DNA of 5,653 bases from Spirochaetaceae bacterium (GTDB lineage: Bacteria; Spirochaetota; Spirochaetia; Treponematales; Breznakiellaceae), in assembly GCA_031284085.1 (NCBI GenBank), contig JAITAM010000215.1, forward strand, positions 1 through 5,653. Reading direction: 5' to 3'. The position numbers were made by a program, and so were the translations under genes. Shown here in pieces: positions 1 to 5,584 of this stretch (position 1 is its first letter; each line of letters opens with the position of its first letter). Below the pieces are notes generated by a model. The model ran no database searches. It was not told the DNA's origin and was given only the letters and a program-made list of their open reading frames with translations.

Positions 1-153
1 TATGGCGAGGAACAGCTCTTTCATCTTATCGGGATCGAGTTCAAAGAGGAAACGATTAACTACCGAGAAGATATAATACGTGAGGCCTAAATCAGTACGG
101 CCTCGTGGCGAATAATGCGATGCCATACATAGATAACGGGGAAAACATGGCAT
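1..153 (-). CDS. N-terminal part of a probable Y1/RAYT-type transposase (partial, runs off the left edge)
   Basis: Read on the minus strand, the frame is open from an ATG at 153-151 to the window edge, 51 codons; a second in-frame ATG lies at 126-124. A stop (TAA, 162-160) lies just upstream in frame. The peptide contains LGLTYYIFSVVNRF and then FELDPDKMKELFLAI, which resembles the N-terminus of IS200-like (Y1_Tnp, REP-associated tyrosine) transposases: a TYHV-x-x-R-x-NR strand followed by a helix ending in KELFL. The catalytic HxH motif and tyrosine would lie outside the window, so activity cannot be judged. Coding is supported by the duplicate at 449-530: the clearest differences in the shared frame are synonymous (CCA/CCG, CGT/CGC) and the one indel is exactly 3 bp, whereas the leader upstream has 1-bp indels. 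No good Shine-Dalgarno precedes either ATG, so the start is uncertain. Family assignment is from memory of the motif pattern. Confidence 0.6.
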   Translation of the reverse strand, partial: MPCFPRYLCMASHYSPRGRTDLGLTYYIFSVVNRFLFELDPDKMKELFLAI

Positions 154-252
154 TTTGCTTTAGTCAGCTGTTCTTTTTTTACTCTTTTTTTTTCTTGAGG
201 CTAGGTCTGACCTGATTTCCGGCTTTGTCAGAGAACTAAAAGGTCTGACCTA
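75..252 (-). repeat. Leader/start cassette, copy A
   Basis: About 178 bp that recurs at 449-627 with roughly 93% identity by hand alignment. Read on the minus strand it holds, in order, the palindromic motif AGGTCAGACCT (251-241), the tract around TTCCGGCTTTGTCA on the plus strand, a second AGGTCAGACCT (213-203), a purine-rich A tract (about 196-171), the transposase ATG at 153 and its first 26 codons. In this copy the reading frame continues past the repeat boundary at 75 into the rest of the gene. Confidence 0.9.
203..251. repeat. Pair of 11-bp palindromic motifs, left cassette
   Basis: AGGTCTGACCT occurs at 203-213 and again at 241-251, 38 bp apart start to start. Each copy is a perfect inverted repeat of AGGTC around one central base. 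As single-stranded DNA or RNA it could form a 4-bp stem with a 3-nt loop. The pair lies 50-100 bp upstream of the minus-strand transposase-like start. Possible roles are a transposase recognition site of REP type or a binding site for a dimeric regulator; the sequence does not decide. Confidence 0.85.
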
Positions 253-262
253 TTCTGTCTAT

Positions 263-446
263 GAAATAGGTTAGTTCAGGAGTCTGAAATAGGTTAGTTC
301 AGGAGTCTGAAATAGGTTAGTTCAGGAGTCTGAAATAGGTTAGTTCAAGAGTCTGAAATAGGCTAGTTCAAGAGTCTGAAATAGGTTAGTTCAAGAGTCT
401 GAAATAGGTTATTTCAAGAGTCTGAAATAGGCTAGTTCAAGAGTCT
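263..446. repeat. Tandem array 1: eight 23-bp direct repeats
   Basis: Eight contiguous, gapless 23-bp units start at 263, 286, 309, 332, 355, 378, 401 and 424, with a five-base remnant at 447-451. Each unit joins the framework AGTCTGAAATAGG to a centre TTAGTTCARG. Units 1-3 have G, and units 4-8 have A, at the variable R. Units 5 and 8 share GGCTAG in place of GGTTAG, and unit 7 has a T in TTATTTC. A period of 23 is not a multiple of three and the unit contains stops, so it is not coding. There are no unique spacers, so it is not a CRISPR array. It lies between cassette A and the truncated gene copy. Confidence 0.95.
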
Positions 447-530
447 GAAATACGTGAGGCCTAAATCAGTGCGGCCTCGCGGCGAATAATGCGAAGACAT
501 GGTACATAGATAACGGGATAAACATGGCAT
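432..530 (-). pseudogene. Truncated duplicate of the transposase-like gene start
   Basis: Minus-strand ATG at 530-528 opens a 32-codon frame that begins MPCLSRYLCTMSSHYSPRGR and continues TDLGLTY, matching the gene at 153-1 (there MPCFPRYLCMASHYSPRGR). After the TAT codon the match stops abruptly and the frame runs into tandem array 1, ending at TAG (434-432). The peptide lacks the NR and KELFL segments, so this is a broken copy and not a functional transposase. The 3-bp in-frame indel and the synonymous third-base changes indicate that both copies descend from a translated sequence. Confidence 0.75.
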
Positions 531-627
531 TTTGCTTTAGTCAGATGTTCTTTCTTTACTCTTTTTTTTCTTGAGGCTAGGTCTGACCTGGTTTCCAGCT
601 TTGTCGGGAACTAAAAGGTCTGACCTA
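449..627 (-). repeat. Leader/start cassette, copy B
   Basis: Direct repeat of 75-252 at an offset of 374-377 bp. It has the same order of parts: two AGGTCTGACCT motifs (579-589 and 616-626), an A/T-rich homopurine-homopyrimidine tract (about 549-572) and the gene start. Relative to copy A it has a 3-bp insertion inside the reading frame and two 1-bp deletions in the leader. The stem GAGGCC/GGCCTC (456-461 with 473-478) is kept in both copies, but because it lies inside the reading frame its conservation may simply reflect coding. Confidence 0.9.
579..626. repeat. Pair of 11-bp palindromic motifs, second cassette
   Basis: AGGTCTGACCT occurs at 579-589 and 616-626, 37 bp apart, exactly as in the first cassette apart from one deleted base between them. 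The second copy abuts the first 23-bp unit of array 2 directly. Confidence 0.85.
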
Positions 628-695
628 ATATAGGCCGCATCCGAAGTCTGATATAGGCCACATCCGAAGCTTGATATAGGCCGCATCCGAAGCTT
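627..695. repeat. Tandem array 2: three 23-bp direct repeats
   Basis: Three contiguous 23-bp units lie at 627-649, 650-672 and 673-695, followed by a GATA remnant. Each joins an ATATAGG framework to a centre CCGCATCCGA (CCACATCCGA in unit 2) and ends in AGTCT (unit 1) or AGCTT (units 2 and 3). The period equals that of array 1 and the core AGTCTGAWATAGG is shared, but the ten-base centre is unrelated. The array ends 13 bp from the stop codon of the flcA-like gene, and no ordinary terminator hairpin is visible in that gap. Confidence 0.92.
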
Positions 696-708
696 GATAA
701 CTGTATAC

Positions 709-3492
709 CTACTGAGCAGCCATCAGGCGTTCCCAATCTGAAGGTTCTTGGACATCTTTATCAATCTGCATGTAAAGCTGGGGTTTGTATGTGGTCTCAG
801 GATAGAGCATGTTCCGTGAATTAAGAGATGCAAGGTTTATGCTCGGCGAGGAAATATCCCGTATGCCGGAACGCAGCAGCGTTTCCGGGTCCCGTGTCAG
901 CGCATCCCATGCCCGTGCAGATTCAACGTAAAGCCCTTGTGCATGAGAACGGTATTCGTCATCACCCGAACGATCGGCAAGAGCCTCCATAACTACCCCC
1001 ATGTTGTTTTGTGCAACCATGAGCCGTTCCACAAGTTCAAGTTGATCAGAGCGTTCCTGCGGCATTAAAACCGGAAACCGAGCGCGATCCTTGCGGAGAA
1101 GCGCCAAAAGTTCGTTGTTGTACCCTTGTGCCGCAAAGTAATTCCCCCGCATATAAGCGGCATTGCCCAAAGCATGAAGTATCCGCCGGTTAAACGGCAT
1201 CTCAGTCGATGCCTTAAAAAGCCGTTCCAACGCCGGCCCCCATTGTTCAAGGTAGTAATGAGATGCCCCGATGCGGTACTGCATCTCAGGAGACGACCAT
1301 CCATTTTGTTCAGCCTGTGTATAGAAACGTATTGCCGTTTCCATATCGCCCTCTTTGGTAAAATATTCAATGTCACCAAGGTCCGCATAGAGCTTGCCGA
1401 ACTGTGCCGACCGGGGAATAAGCGTCCGTTTCACCGTACTTTCATATAAATCTATGCCTTGAACAAGCTGTTCTTCGGCTGTAAAGAATTCCCGTCTTTG
1501 TATGAGCAGTTGTGCATACCGGTGCTTCGTATCAATGTGGTACTTTATACGCCGAACAGACTCTTCCGGAACTTTTTGAAAAGCCGCCAACGCATCTTCC
1601 AAAGTAGTCCTTTCGCTGTCGGTGTTGTCAAAATAGTTGTAATACCGTGCAAGATGGTAATACGGTTCGGGCAGAGATGGATTCATTGCATTGACCGTCA
1701 GGAAAATATCGCGTAGACCGTCTATAGCGCTTATATATTCGTTAGGAACACCTTTTGTCTCTTCAAGCTTTTTATCCAGAAGATACCCGCCTAGATCAGA
1801 AAGGGAATCGGCTGAAATCTTTCGTTTAGCCTTATCGTCCATAAAATGAGCTTGGAGAAGCAGTACTTCTTTAAGATTATCAGTACGAATAAAGTACTTC
1901 ATCATTCTTTCAAGCACCGGATCCGTTCGTCCATAACGTTCTATATACCGAGCAAATGCCTCTCGTGCATTTTCATAGCGCTCCGGGTCAATATCTCCCC
2001 ACAATAAATTATTATCACCTACCGCAAGCAGCCCTTCTTTATCATTCACTGAATAGTCAAGAATATTCCGTGAAAGCAAGCTGTCGGCCTTTTGGTAATT
2101 TTGCAGGTATCGAGTTTCCATATCTGCATATTGCAAAATGCCTTTTTTATCACGCGGATAGTACAGTAACAGCTCGTCGTACTTTTCTTCAGCTAAAAGA
2201 TAGTGGCGCTCATTCTTGAAAGCTTCGGCATACCGGTAGTACCACTTTTTTACCCTGTGAATAGAACCGGCCTCTTGGAATCGTTCATTTGCCTGTTCAT
2301 AGTAGCCGGAAAGCAACTGCTCGTAACCTTTTCTATAAATCGAGTCTGCATGAATAGGCGTATAGATGAATCTATAGATCAGATAGAAGGCTGATAATGC
2401 AAGAACGCCTATGAACAGTGCTATGCGTAAAACCGGCAGAATCCTATGAATAAAGATATACTTGAAAGCCGATCGTTCGGCTTCAAGCTCTTCAATGCTC
2501 TTCTTTTCAAAACCTTTAGGTACGATAATGCTGCGTTTAAGAAGCTTGCCTGCAAAGTCGGCGGCTTCACGGGCAGAGACACCGCGGATCAGCATCTTAA
2601 CCAATTTAGAGAACGTCTCAGGCGCTAGAACTTGTTCTGCAATCAGCTCTTCACAGGCTATGCGTACATTAAGAGGATAGCGCGATAACGTTTCTTGCAT
2701 TTTCTGAAAATCATCTTCAGAAAGCTCAATCTCTTCAACATCATCCGATGCCTTGGTCTCATTCAGAATATTGCCAAGAAATTCATCGGCATTGGGAAGG
2801 GTAAACTCCTCAGAGGAGTCGTCAAAATTGAAATCAACCGGTGGAGCCGGTTCATTTACAATAAATTCGTTTGATAGCGTAGCGGTATCAATATCAAAAG
2901 TATCTAAAGGCGAAGAAGCCTTATCAGTGTCAAAGTCAGGCAGATTGGAAAGATCGCTAAGAGAGTCTAAGCCGGCTGCTGTCTGAGAAGGCAAAGTGCT
3001 TTCATCGCCAAAGCTGGGTAAATCGGAAAAATCAATATCATCTAAACCGGCTGCTGTTTGAGAAGGTGAAGTGTCTTCATCGCCAAAGCTGGGTAGATCG
3101 GAGAGATCAATATCATCTGAACCGGCTGCTGTCTGTGAAGGTGCAGCGCCTTCATCACCAAAGTCGGGTAAGTCGGGAAGATCAATATCATCTAAACCGG
3201 CGGCCATTTGTGAGACTAAAGTACTTTCATCACCAAAGTCGGGTAAATCGGGAAGATCAATATCATCTAAACCGGTTGCCATTTGTGAGGCTAAAGTGCT
3301 TTCATCACCAAAACCGGGTAAGGTAGGTGAGTCCATGGTATCAGTCTCATTGGTATTTGTCTGGGTTGATTGCTGTGAATCCACAAGCGGCAGATCGTTT
3401 AGCGGCACACCTTGTTCGGCAAGCACCGCAGCTTCATTACCAATAGAACGGACATTACTCTTAAATTGTTGTAGTATATCTAATGCTGGCAT
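709..3492 (-). CDS. flcA: Membrane-anchored TPR protein, probable periplasmic flagellar collar protein FlcA
   Basis: 927 residues. Residues 1-45 form a short conserved-looking head (MPALDILQQFKSNVRSIGNE). Residues 60-184 are five acidic 25-residue repeats, and 190-265 are acidic and low in complexity. Residues 266-345 are a compact basic/helical segment (RYPLNVRIACEELIAEQ; FAGKLLKRSIIVPKGFEK). One transmembrane helix lies at about 353-376, and the remainder is helical with TPR-like pairs near 383-447, 605-640, 700-735 and 737-800. This implies a cytoplasmic N-terminus and a large periplasmic TPR domain. The layout matches FlcA (Borrelia BB0326), which builds the spirochaete motor collar and supports stator assembly. 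The head, single helix and TPR tail together suggest the symbol, which rests on recall and not on a search. The ATG at 3492 is the first possible start because an in-frame stop lies at 3498-3496. No clear Shine-Dalgarno is present. The gene is divergent from the one at 3531. Confidence 0.75.
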   Translation of the reverse strand: MPALDILQQFKSNVRSIGNEAAVLAEQGVPLNDLPLVDSQQSTQTNTNETDTMDSPTLPGFGDESTLASQMATGLDDIDLPDLPDFGDESTLVSQMAAGLDDIDLPDLPDFGDEGAAPSQTAAGSDDIDLSDLPSFGDEDTSPSQTAAGLDDIDFSDLPSFGDESTLPSQTAAGLDSLSDLSNLPDFDTDKASSPLDTFDIDTATLSNEFIVNEPAPPVDFNFDDSSEEFTLPNADEFLGNILNETKASDDVEEIELSEDDFQKMQETLSRYPLNVRIACEELIAEQVLAPETFSKLVKMLIRGVSAREAADFAGKLLKRSIIVPKGFEKKSIEELEAERSAFKYIFIHRILPVLRIALFIGVLALSAFYLIYRFIYTPIHADSIYRKGYEQLLSGYYEQANERFQEAGSIHRVKKWYYRYAEAFKNERHYLLAEEKYDELLLYYPRDKKGILQYADMETRYLQNYQKADSLLSRNILDYSVNDKEGLLAVGDNNLLWGDIDPERYENAREAFARYIERYGRTDPVLERMMKYFIRTDNLKEVLLLQAHFMDDKAKRKISADSLSDLGGYLLDKKLEETKGVPNEYISAIDGLRDIFLTVNAMNPSLPEPYYHLARYYNYFDNTDSERTTLEDALAAFQKVPEESVRRIKYHIDTKHRYAQLLIQRREFFTAEEQLVQGIDLYESTVKRTLIPRSAQFGKLYADLGDIEYFTKEGDMETAIRFYTQAEQNGWSSPEMQYRIGASHYYLEQWGPALERLFKASTEMPFNRRILHALGNAAYMRGNYFAAQGYNNELLALLRKDRARFPVLMPQERSDQLELVERLMVAQNNMGVVMEALADRSGDDEYRSHAQGLYVESARAWDALTRDPETLLRSGIRDISSPSINLASLNSRNMLYPETTYKPQLYMQIDKDVQEPSDWERLMAAQ
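2941..3315 (-). repeat. Five in-frame 75-bp tandem repeats inside flcA
   Basis: Five units of 25 codons (residues 60-84, 85-109, 110-134, 135-159 and 160-184) carry the pattern FGDExxxxSQxAxGxDDIDLxDLP. A sixth, degenerate start (NLPDF) follows after a one-residue insertion. The units lie on the cytoplasmic side of the membrane helix, are very acidic and are probably disordered. The period of 75 is divisible by three, so copy number can change without breaking the frame. Adjacent units remain similar at the DNA level, which suggests recent expansion. Confidence 0.9.
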
Positions 3493-3530
3493 AGTTTACA
3501 AAACGGTTCAAATAGTCGATAGTATGTGGT
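3493..3530 (+). promoter_or_regulatory. Short divergent intergenic region with a candidate promoter for the 3531 gene
   Basis: Only 38 bp separate the two start codons, so all upstream control must fit here or inside the genes. A candidate plus-strand promoter is TTTACA (3495-3500), a 17-bp spacer, then GATAGT (3518-3523). Its start point would fall at about 3529-3531, on or next to the ATG. I see no convincing -35/-10 pair for the minus-strand gene. Confidence 0.35.
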
Positions 3531-4262
3531 ATGAGAACAATTACCACTACCGTTTTCCTCACAGTTATTATCGGCAGCCTTGGAGCTATAGATACAGAAT
3601 CATACCAATTTATCGATCACTTATTGAGCATGACTGCGCCCGGCAGCCCGGAACTGTATGAAGATACCGTTATCTTTACTGCTCCGTCAACATACCGGCG
3701 TGTTGGACTTGCCTTTGCCCATGAAGGTTTTGCTATGGTACATTGGTTTCAAAAGATCGTTTTGCCGGATATTGACAGTTCCGGTAAAAAACCGGTCATT
3801 ACATACACGGATTCCGGTATACTGTTCTATGCTTACACGGTTCCGGATAACATAACTGAATTGGAATACCGTCTTGTTATAGACGGCTTATGGACGACGG
3901 ATCCTGCTAATCCATTACGGCGTTTGGATATGGCATCCGGCATAATGTTCTCGGTAGTACCAACGCCTATAGTAAGAAAAGCTCAGGCAGCATTTGAGAA
4001 TCCGGTGGGAGAACTTCAGTTTACCTATACCGCTCCTCCGGGTGAGACGATTACAGTAGCCGGCAGTTTTAACAACTGGGATCCGTTCATGTACACGCTG
4101 CAGGAAACCAAATCTGGTATCTATACATTAAAACTTCATTTGCCGCCGGGCATTTATCAATACGTGTTTTTTCATCGTGGTGAAAGGGTCATCGATTCAA
4201 ACAATGCCCGAACGGTCTATACACGTGAGGGGCGGCAAGCTTCGGAAGCAATAGTGCGCTAG
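3531..4262 (+). CDS. Exported protein with a C-terminal glycogen-binding-like (CBM48/AMPK-type) domain
   Basis: 243 residues. A hydrophobic N-terminus (about residues 2-20, one Arg at position 2, ending SLGAIDT) looks like a signal peptide or anchor, with no lipobox cysteine, so the protein probably sits in the periplasm. Residues about 163-226 form an E-set/CBM48-like domain: ETITVAGSFNNWDPF, then GIYQYVFFHRGERVIDSNN, the pattern GxFNxW...GxYxYxF...DG...D.N known from AMPK-beta and branching enzymes. Residues about 45-128 may be a diverged second copy, with YRLVIDGLWTTDPANP matching the end of that pattern. No catalytic domain is visible, so this is a binding or structural protein whose ligand is unknown; glycogen binding is a family inference only. 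ATG 3531 is the first start after an in-frame stop at 3516-3518, and the upstream Shine-Dalgarno is weak. It is divergent from flcA, with pta downstream on the same strand. Confidence 0.7.
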   Translation: MRTITTTVFLTVIIGSLGAIDTESYQFIDHLLSMTAPGSPELYEDTVIFTAPSTYRRVGLAFAHEGFAMVHWFQKIVLPDIDSSGKKPVITYTDSGILFYAYTVPDNITELEYRLVIDGLWTTDPANPLRRLDMASGIMFSVVPTPIVRKAQAAFENPVGELQFTYTAPPGETITVAGSFNNWDPFMYTLQETKSGIYTLKLHLPPGIYQYVFFHRGERVIDSNNARTVYTREGRQASEAIVR

Positions 4263-4268
4263 CGGTCT

Positions 4269-4283
4269 GCGGTACGATACCGC
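4269..4283 (+). terminator. Short perfect hairpin after the 3531-4262 gene, weak terminator candidate
   Basis: GCGGTA (4269-4274) and TACCGC (4278-4283) form a perfect 6-bp stem with a 3-nt loop, seven bases past the stop codon. No T tract follows, so intrinsic termination is doubtful; it may act as a 3'-end stabiliser or have no function. Confidence 0.3.
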
Positions 4284-4369
4284 TCACTGACGGCGCCAGC
4301 CTGTTTGTAGGCAAAAAGCTGTGCGTCCGCTCCCGATACAACACCGAAACTTAGAACAGGCCGCGAGTG

Positions 4370-4398
4370 TTGACAAAGTGTAGTAACTCACCGATACT
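4370..4398 (+). promoter_or_regulatory. Sigma70-type promoter of pta
   Basis: A perfect -35 box TTGACA (4370-4375) is followed by a 17-bp spacer and GATACT (4393-4398), a 4/6 match to TATAAT. The predicted start near 4405 gives an untranslated leader of about 50 nt. That leader contains a small inverted repeat (CCCG 4413-4416 with CGGG 4425-4428). pta therefore probably has its own promoter and is not cotranscribed only with the gene upstream. Confidence 0.6.
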
Positions 4399-4441
4399 TT
4401 CTTTAATATGTTCCCGTTAAAGTGCGGGGAAATAAACAAAT

Positions 4442-4448
4442 AAAGGAG
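4442..4448 (+). promoter_or_regulatory. Ribosome binding site of pta
   Basis: AAAGGAG ends five bases before the ATG at 4454. It is the only strong Shine-Dalgarno in the window, in contrast to the other two complete genes, and it fixes the pta start. Confidence 0.85.
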
Positions 4449-4453
4449 CCTTT

Positions 4454-5452
4454 ATGGATTTTGTTAAAGATATGCGCCAAAAAGCCACGCGCTTACAAAA
4501 GCGCTTGGTGTTGCCGGAAGGCGCTGAACCGCGTACCGTTAAAGCCGCCCGAATCATTGCGGACGAAAAACTTGCCTCGTCTGTCATCTTACTAGGCAGC
4601 TACCCAACCGTGAACGCAGTTGCTGCACGGGAAGGGGTTAAACTCGATGGAATTACCGTCCTTGACCCAACAGATTCACCGCTCATTGATCAGTATGCCG
4701 ATGAATTCTACGAATTGCGCAAGAAAAAAGGCATGACCAAAGAACAAGCACGAGTCGACATTGTCTCTCCGCTACGCTGGGGGGCAATGATGGTGCGCCG
4801 CGGCGATGCCGATGCTATGGTTTCTGGTGCAGAACATGCAACCGCTGATGTTCTGCGTGCAGGGCTTACCATTATCGGGACTGTTTCGGGCTTAAAAACC
4901 GCTTCCTCGTGTTTTGTTATGCAGACGCAGGATAAAGCATGGGGCGTTGACGGCGCTCTTGTCTTTTCTGATTGTGCGGTCGTGCCTGATCCAAGTGCAG
5001 AACAACTTGCAGACATTGCCATTAGCGCAGCTCAATCGTGCCGTGAATTCCTTGATACGGAGCCGGTTCTTGCGCTTTTGTCCTTCTCAACAAAAGGTTC
5101 AGGGGGCGACCATCCTAATGTGCTGAAAGTCCGCAGCGCCCTTGACTTTGTTAAGGAAAAAGCGCCTGAGCTGCTGATTGACGGTGAAGTGCAAGCCGAT
5201 ACTGCGCTTGTCCCCTCGGTTACAGACAAAAAAGCGCCCGGTAGTCCAATCCGCGGCAGGGTCAATACCCTTGTCTTCCCCGATCTCGGCGCCGGCAATA
5301 TAGGCTACAAACTGGTTCAGCGTCTGGGTAATGCCCAAGCTTTCGGTCCTTTTTTACAGGGCTTTGCTAAACCGATAAGCGATTTGTCGCGTGGCGCTTC
5401 AGTTGAGGACATTGTAGTAACCTGTGCTGTAACGCTGGCTCGTGTAAAATAG
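4454..5452 (+). CDS. pta: Phosphate acetyltransferase (phosphotransacetylase)
   Basis: 332 residues, the usual length of the short, single-domain Pta class that lacks the N-terminal regulatory domain of enterobacterial Pta. It interconverts acetyl-CoA plus phosphate and acetyl phosphate plus CoA in the cytoplasm, the step before acetate kinase in acetate fermentation. Visible family signatures are [13 protein letters not shown] (20-32), [16 protein letters not shown] (122-137), [10 protein letters not shown] (208-217) and the long C-terminal block [18 protein letters not shown] (275-292) followed by [19 protein letters not shown]. Ser312, Arg313 and Asp319 match the catalytic Ser-Arg...Asp of the Methanosarcina enzyme by motif alignment, and Arg135 matches a substrate-binding arginine. 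The frame is intact from start to stop. No ackA follows before the window ends. The other phosphate butyryltransferase-like families are less likely given the motif match. Confidence 0.96.
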   Translation: MDFVKDMRQKATRLQKRLVLPEGAEPRTVKAARIIADEKLASSVILLGSYPTVNAVAAREGVKLDGITVLDPTDSPLIDQYADEFYELRKKKGMTKEQARVDIVSPLRWGAMMVRRGDADAMVSGAEHATADVLRAGLTIIGTVSGLKTASSCFVMQTQDKAWGVDGALVFSDCAVVPDPSAEQLADIAISAAQSCREFLDTEPVLALLSFSTKGSGGDHPNVLKVRSALDFVKEKAPELLIDGEVQADTALVPSVTDKKAPGSPIRGRVNTLVFPDLGAGNIGYKLVQRLGNAQAFGPFLQGFAKPISDLSRGASVEDIVVTCAVTLARVK

Positions 5453-5464
5453 GCTTTCGGGCCT
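5451..5464 (+). terminator. Small UUCG-loop hairpin at the pta stop codon
   Basis: AGGCT (5451-5455) pairs with GGCCT (5460-5464), one pair being G-U, around a TTCG tetraloop, and overlaps the TAG stop. The loop is unusually stable in RNA, but no T run follows (GAAAAC instead), so it is at best a weak or factor-dependent terminator. Confidence 0.3.
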
Positions 5465-5470
5465 GAAAAC

Positions 5471-5508
5471 GGGACGTTCCGCCTTTGTCAACGGGGGGAC
5501 GTTCCGCC
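5471..5508. repeat. Direct repeat GGGACGTTCCGCC, two copies
   Basis: The 13-mer occurs at 5471-5483 and 5496-5508, 25 bp apart. Its first ten bases, GGGACGTTCC, are one base short of a perfect palindrome. The tract between them, TTCCGCCTTTGTCA (5477-5490), matches TTCCGGCTTTGTCA in cassette A at 13 of 14 bases. Confidence 0.8.
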
Positions 5509-5538
5509 AAGTTAAGAAAACCCAAACCCCATAAAACT

Positions 5539-5584
5539 GCCAATCACACCTAGTCCAGAATAAGCTTCACACCTAGTCTAAAAA
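5539..5584. repeat. Two diverged 23-bp-spaced repeats
   Basis: TCACACCTAGTC occurs at 5544-5555 and again at 5567-5578, exactly 23 bp apart, the same period as both left arrays. Unit 1 contains CCTAGTCCAGAAT, similar to the minus-strand core CCTATWTCAGACT of those arrays. Unit 2 begins AAGCTTC, as array 2 units do on the minus strand. The palindromic motif follows directly, as it does on the left. Confidence 0.65.

Noticed and set aside
1..90. Plus-strand open frame ending in TAA at 90, looking like the tail of an upstream gene
   Set aside because: The minus strand of the same DNA gives a better protein, and the synonymous-change pattern against the duplicate copy fits the minus frame. The plus frame is probably a shadow.
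79..107. Stem-loop GAGGCC/GGCCTC as a terminator or attC-like site
   Set aside because: It lies inside the minus-strand reading frame and no T tract follows. Conservation in both copies is explained by coding.
263..446. CRISPR array
   Set aside because: Units are contiguous 23-mers without unique spacers, and no cas-like gene is present.
263..695. Iterons of a replication origin
   Set aside because: The period is close to that of plasmid iterons, but no rep gene or DnaA-box cluster is seen and the neighbours are chromosomal genes. A transposase link explains more.
3071..3661. 196-codon plus-strand open frame across the start of flcA
   Set aside because: It is antisense to the 75-bp in-frame repeats, whose periodicity keeps the frame open. 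It has a repetitive Ser-rich product and overlaps the real gene at 3531.
4299..4312. GCCT/AGGC inverted repeat in the gap before pta
   Set aside because: The stem is only four pairs with a six-base loop and no adjacent T tract, as expected by chance.
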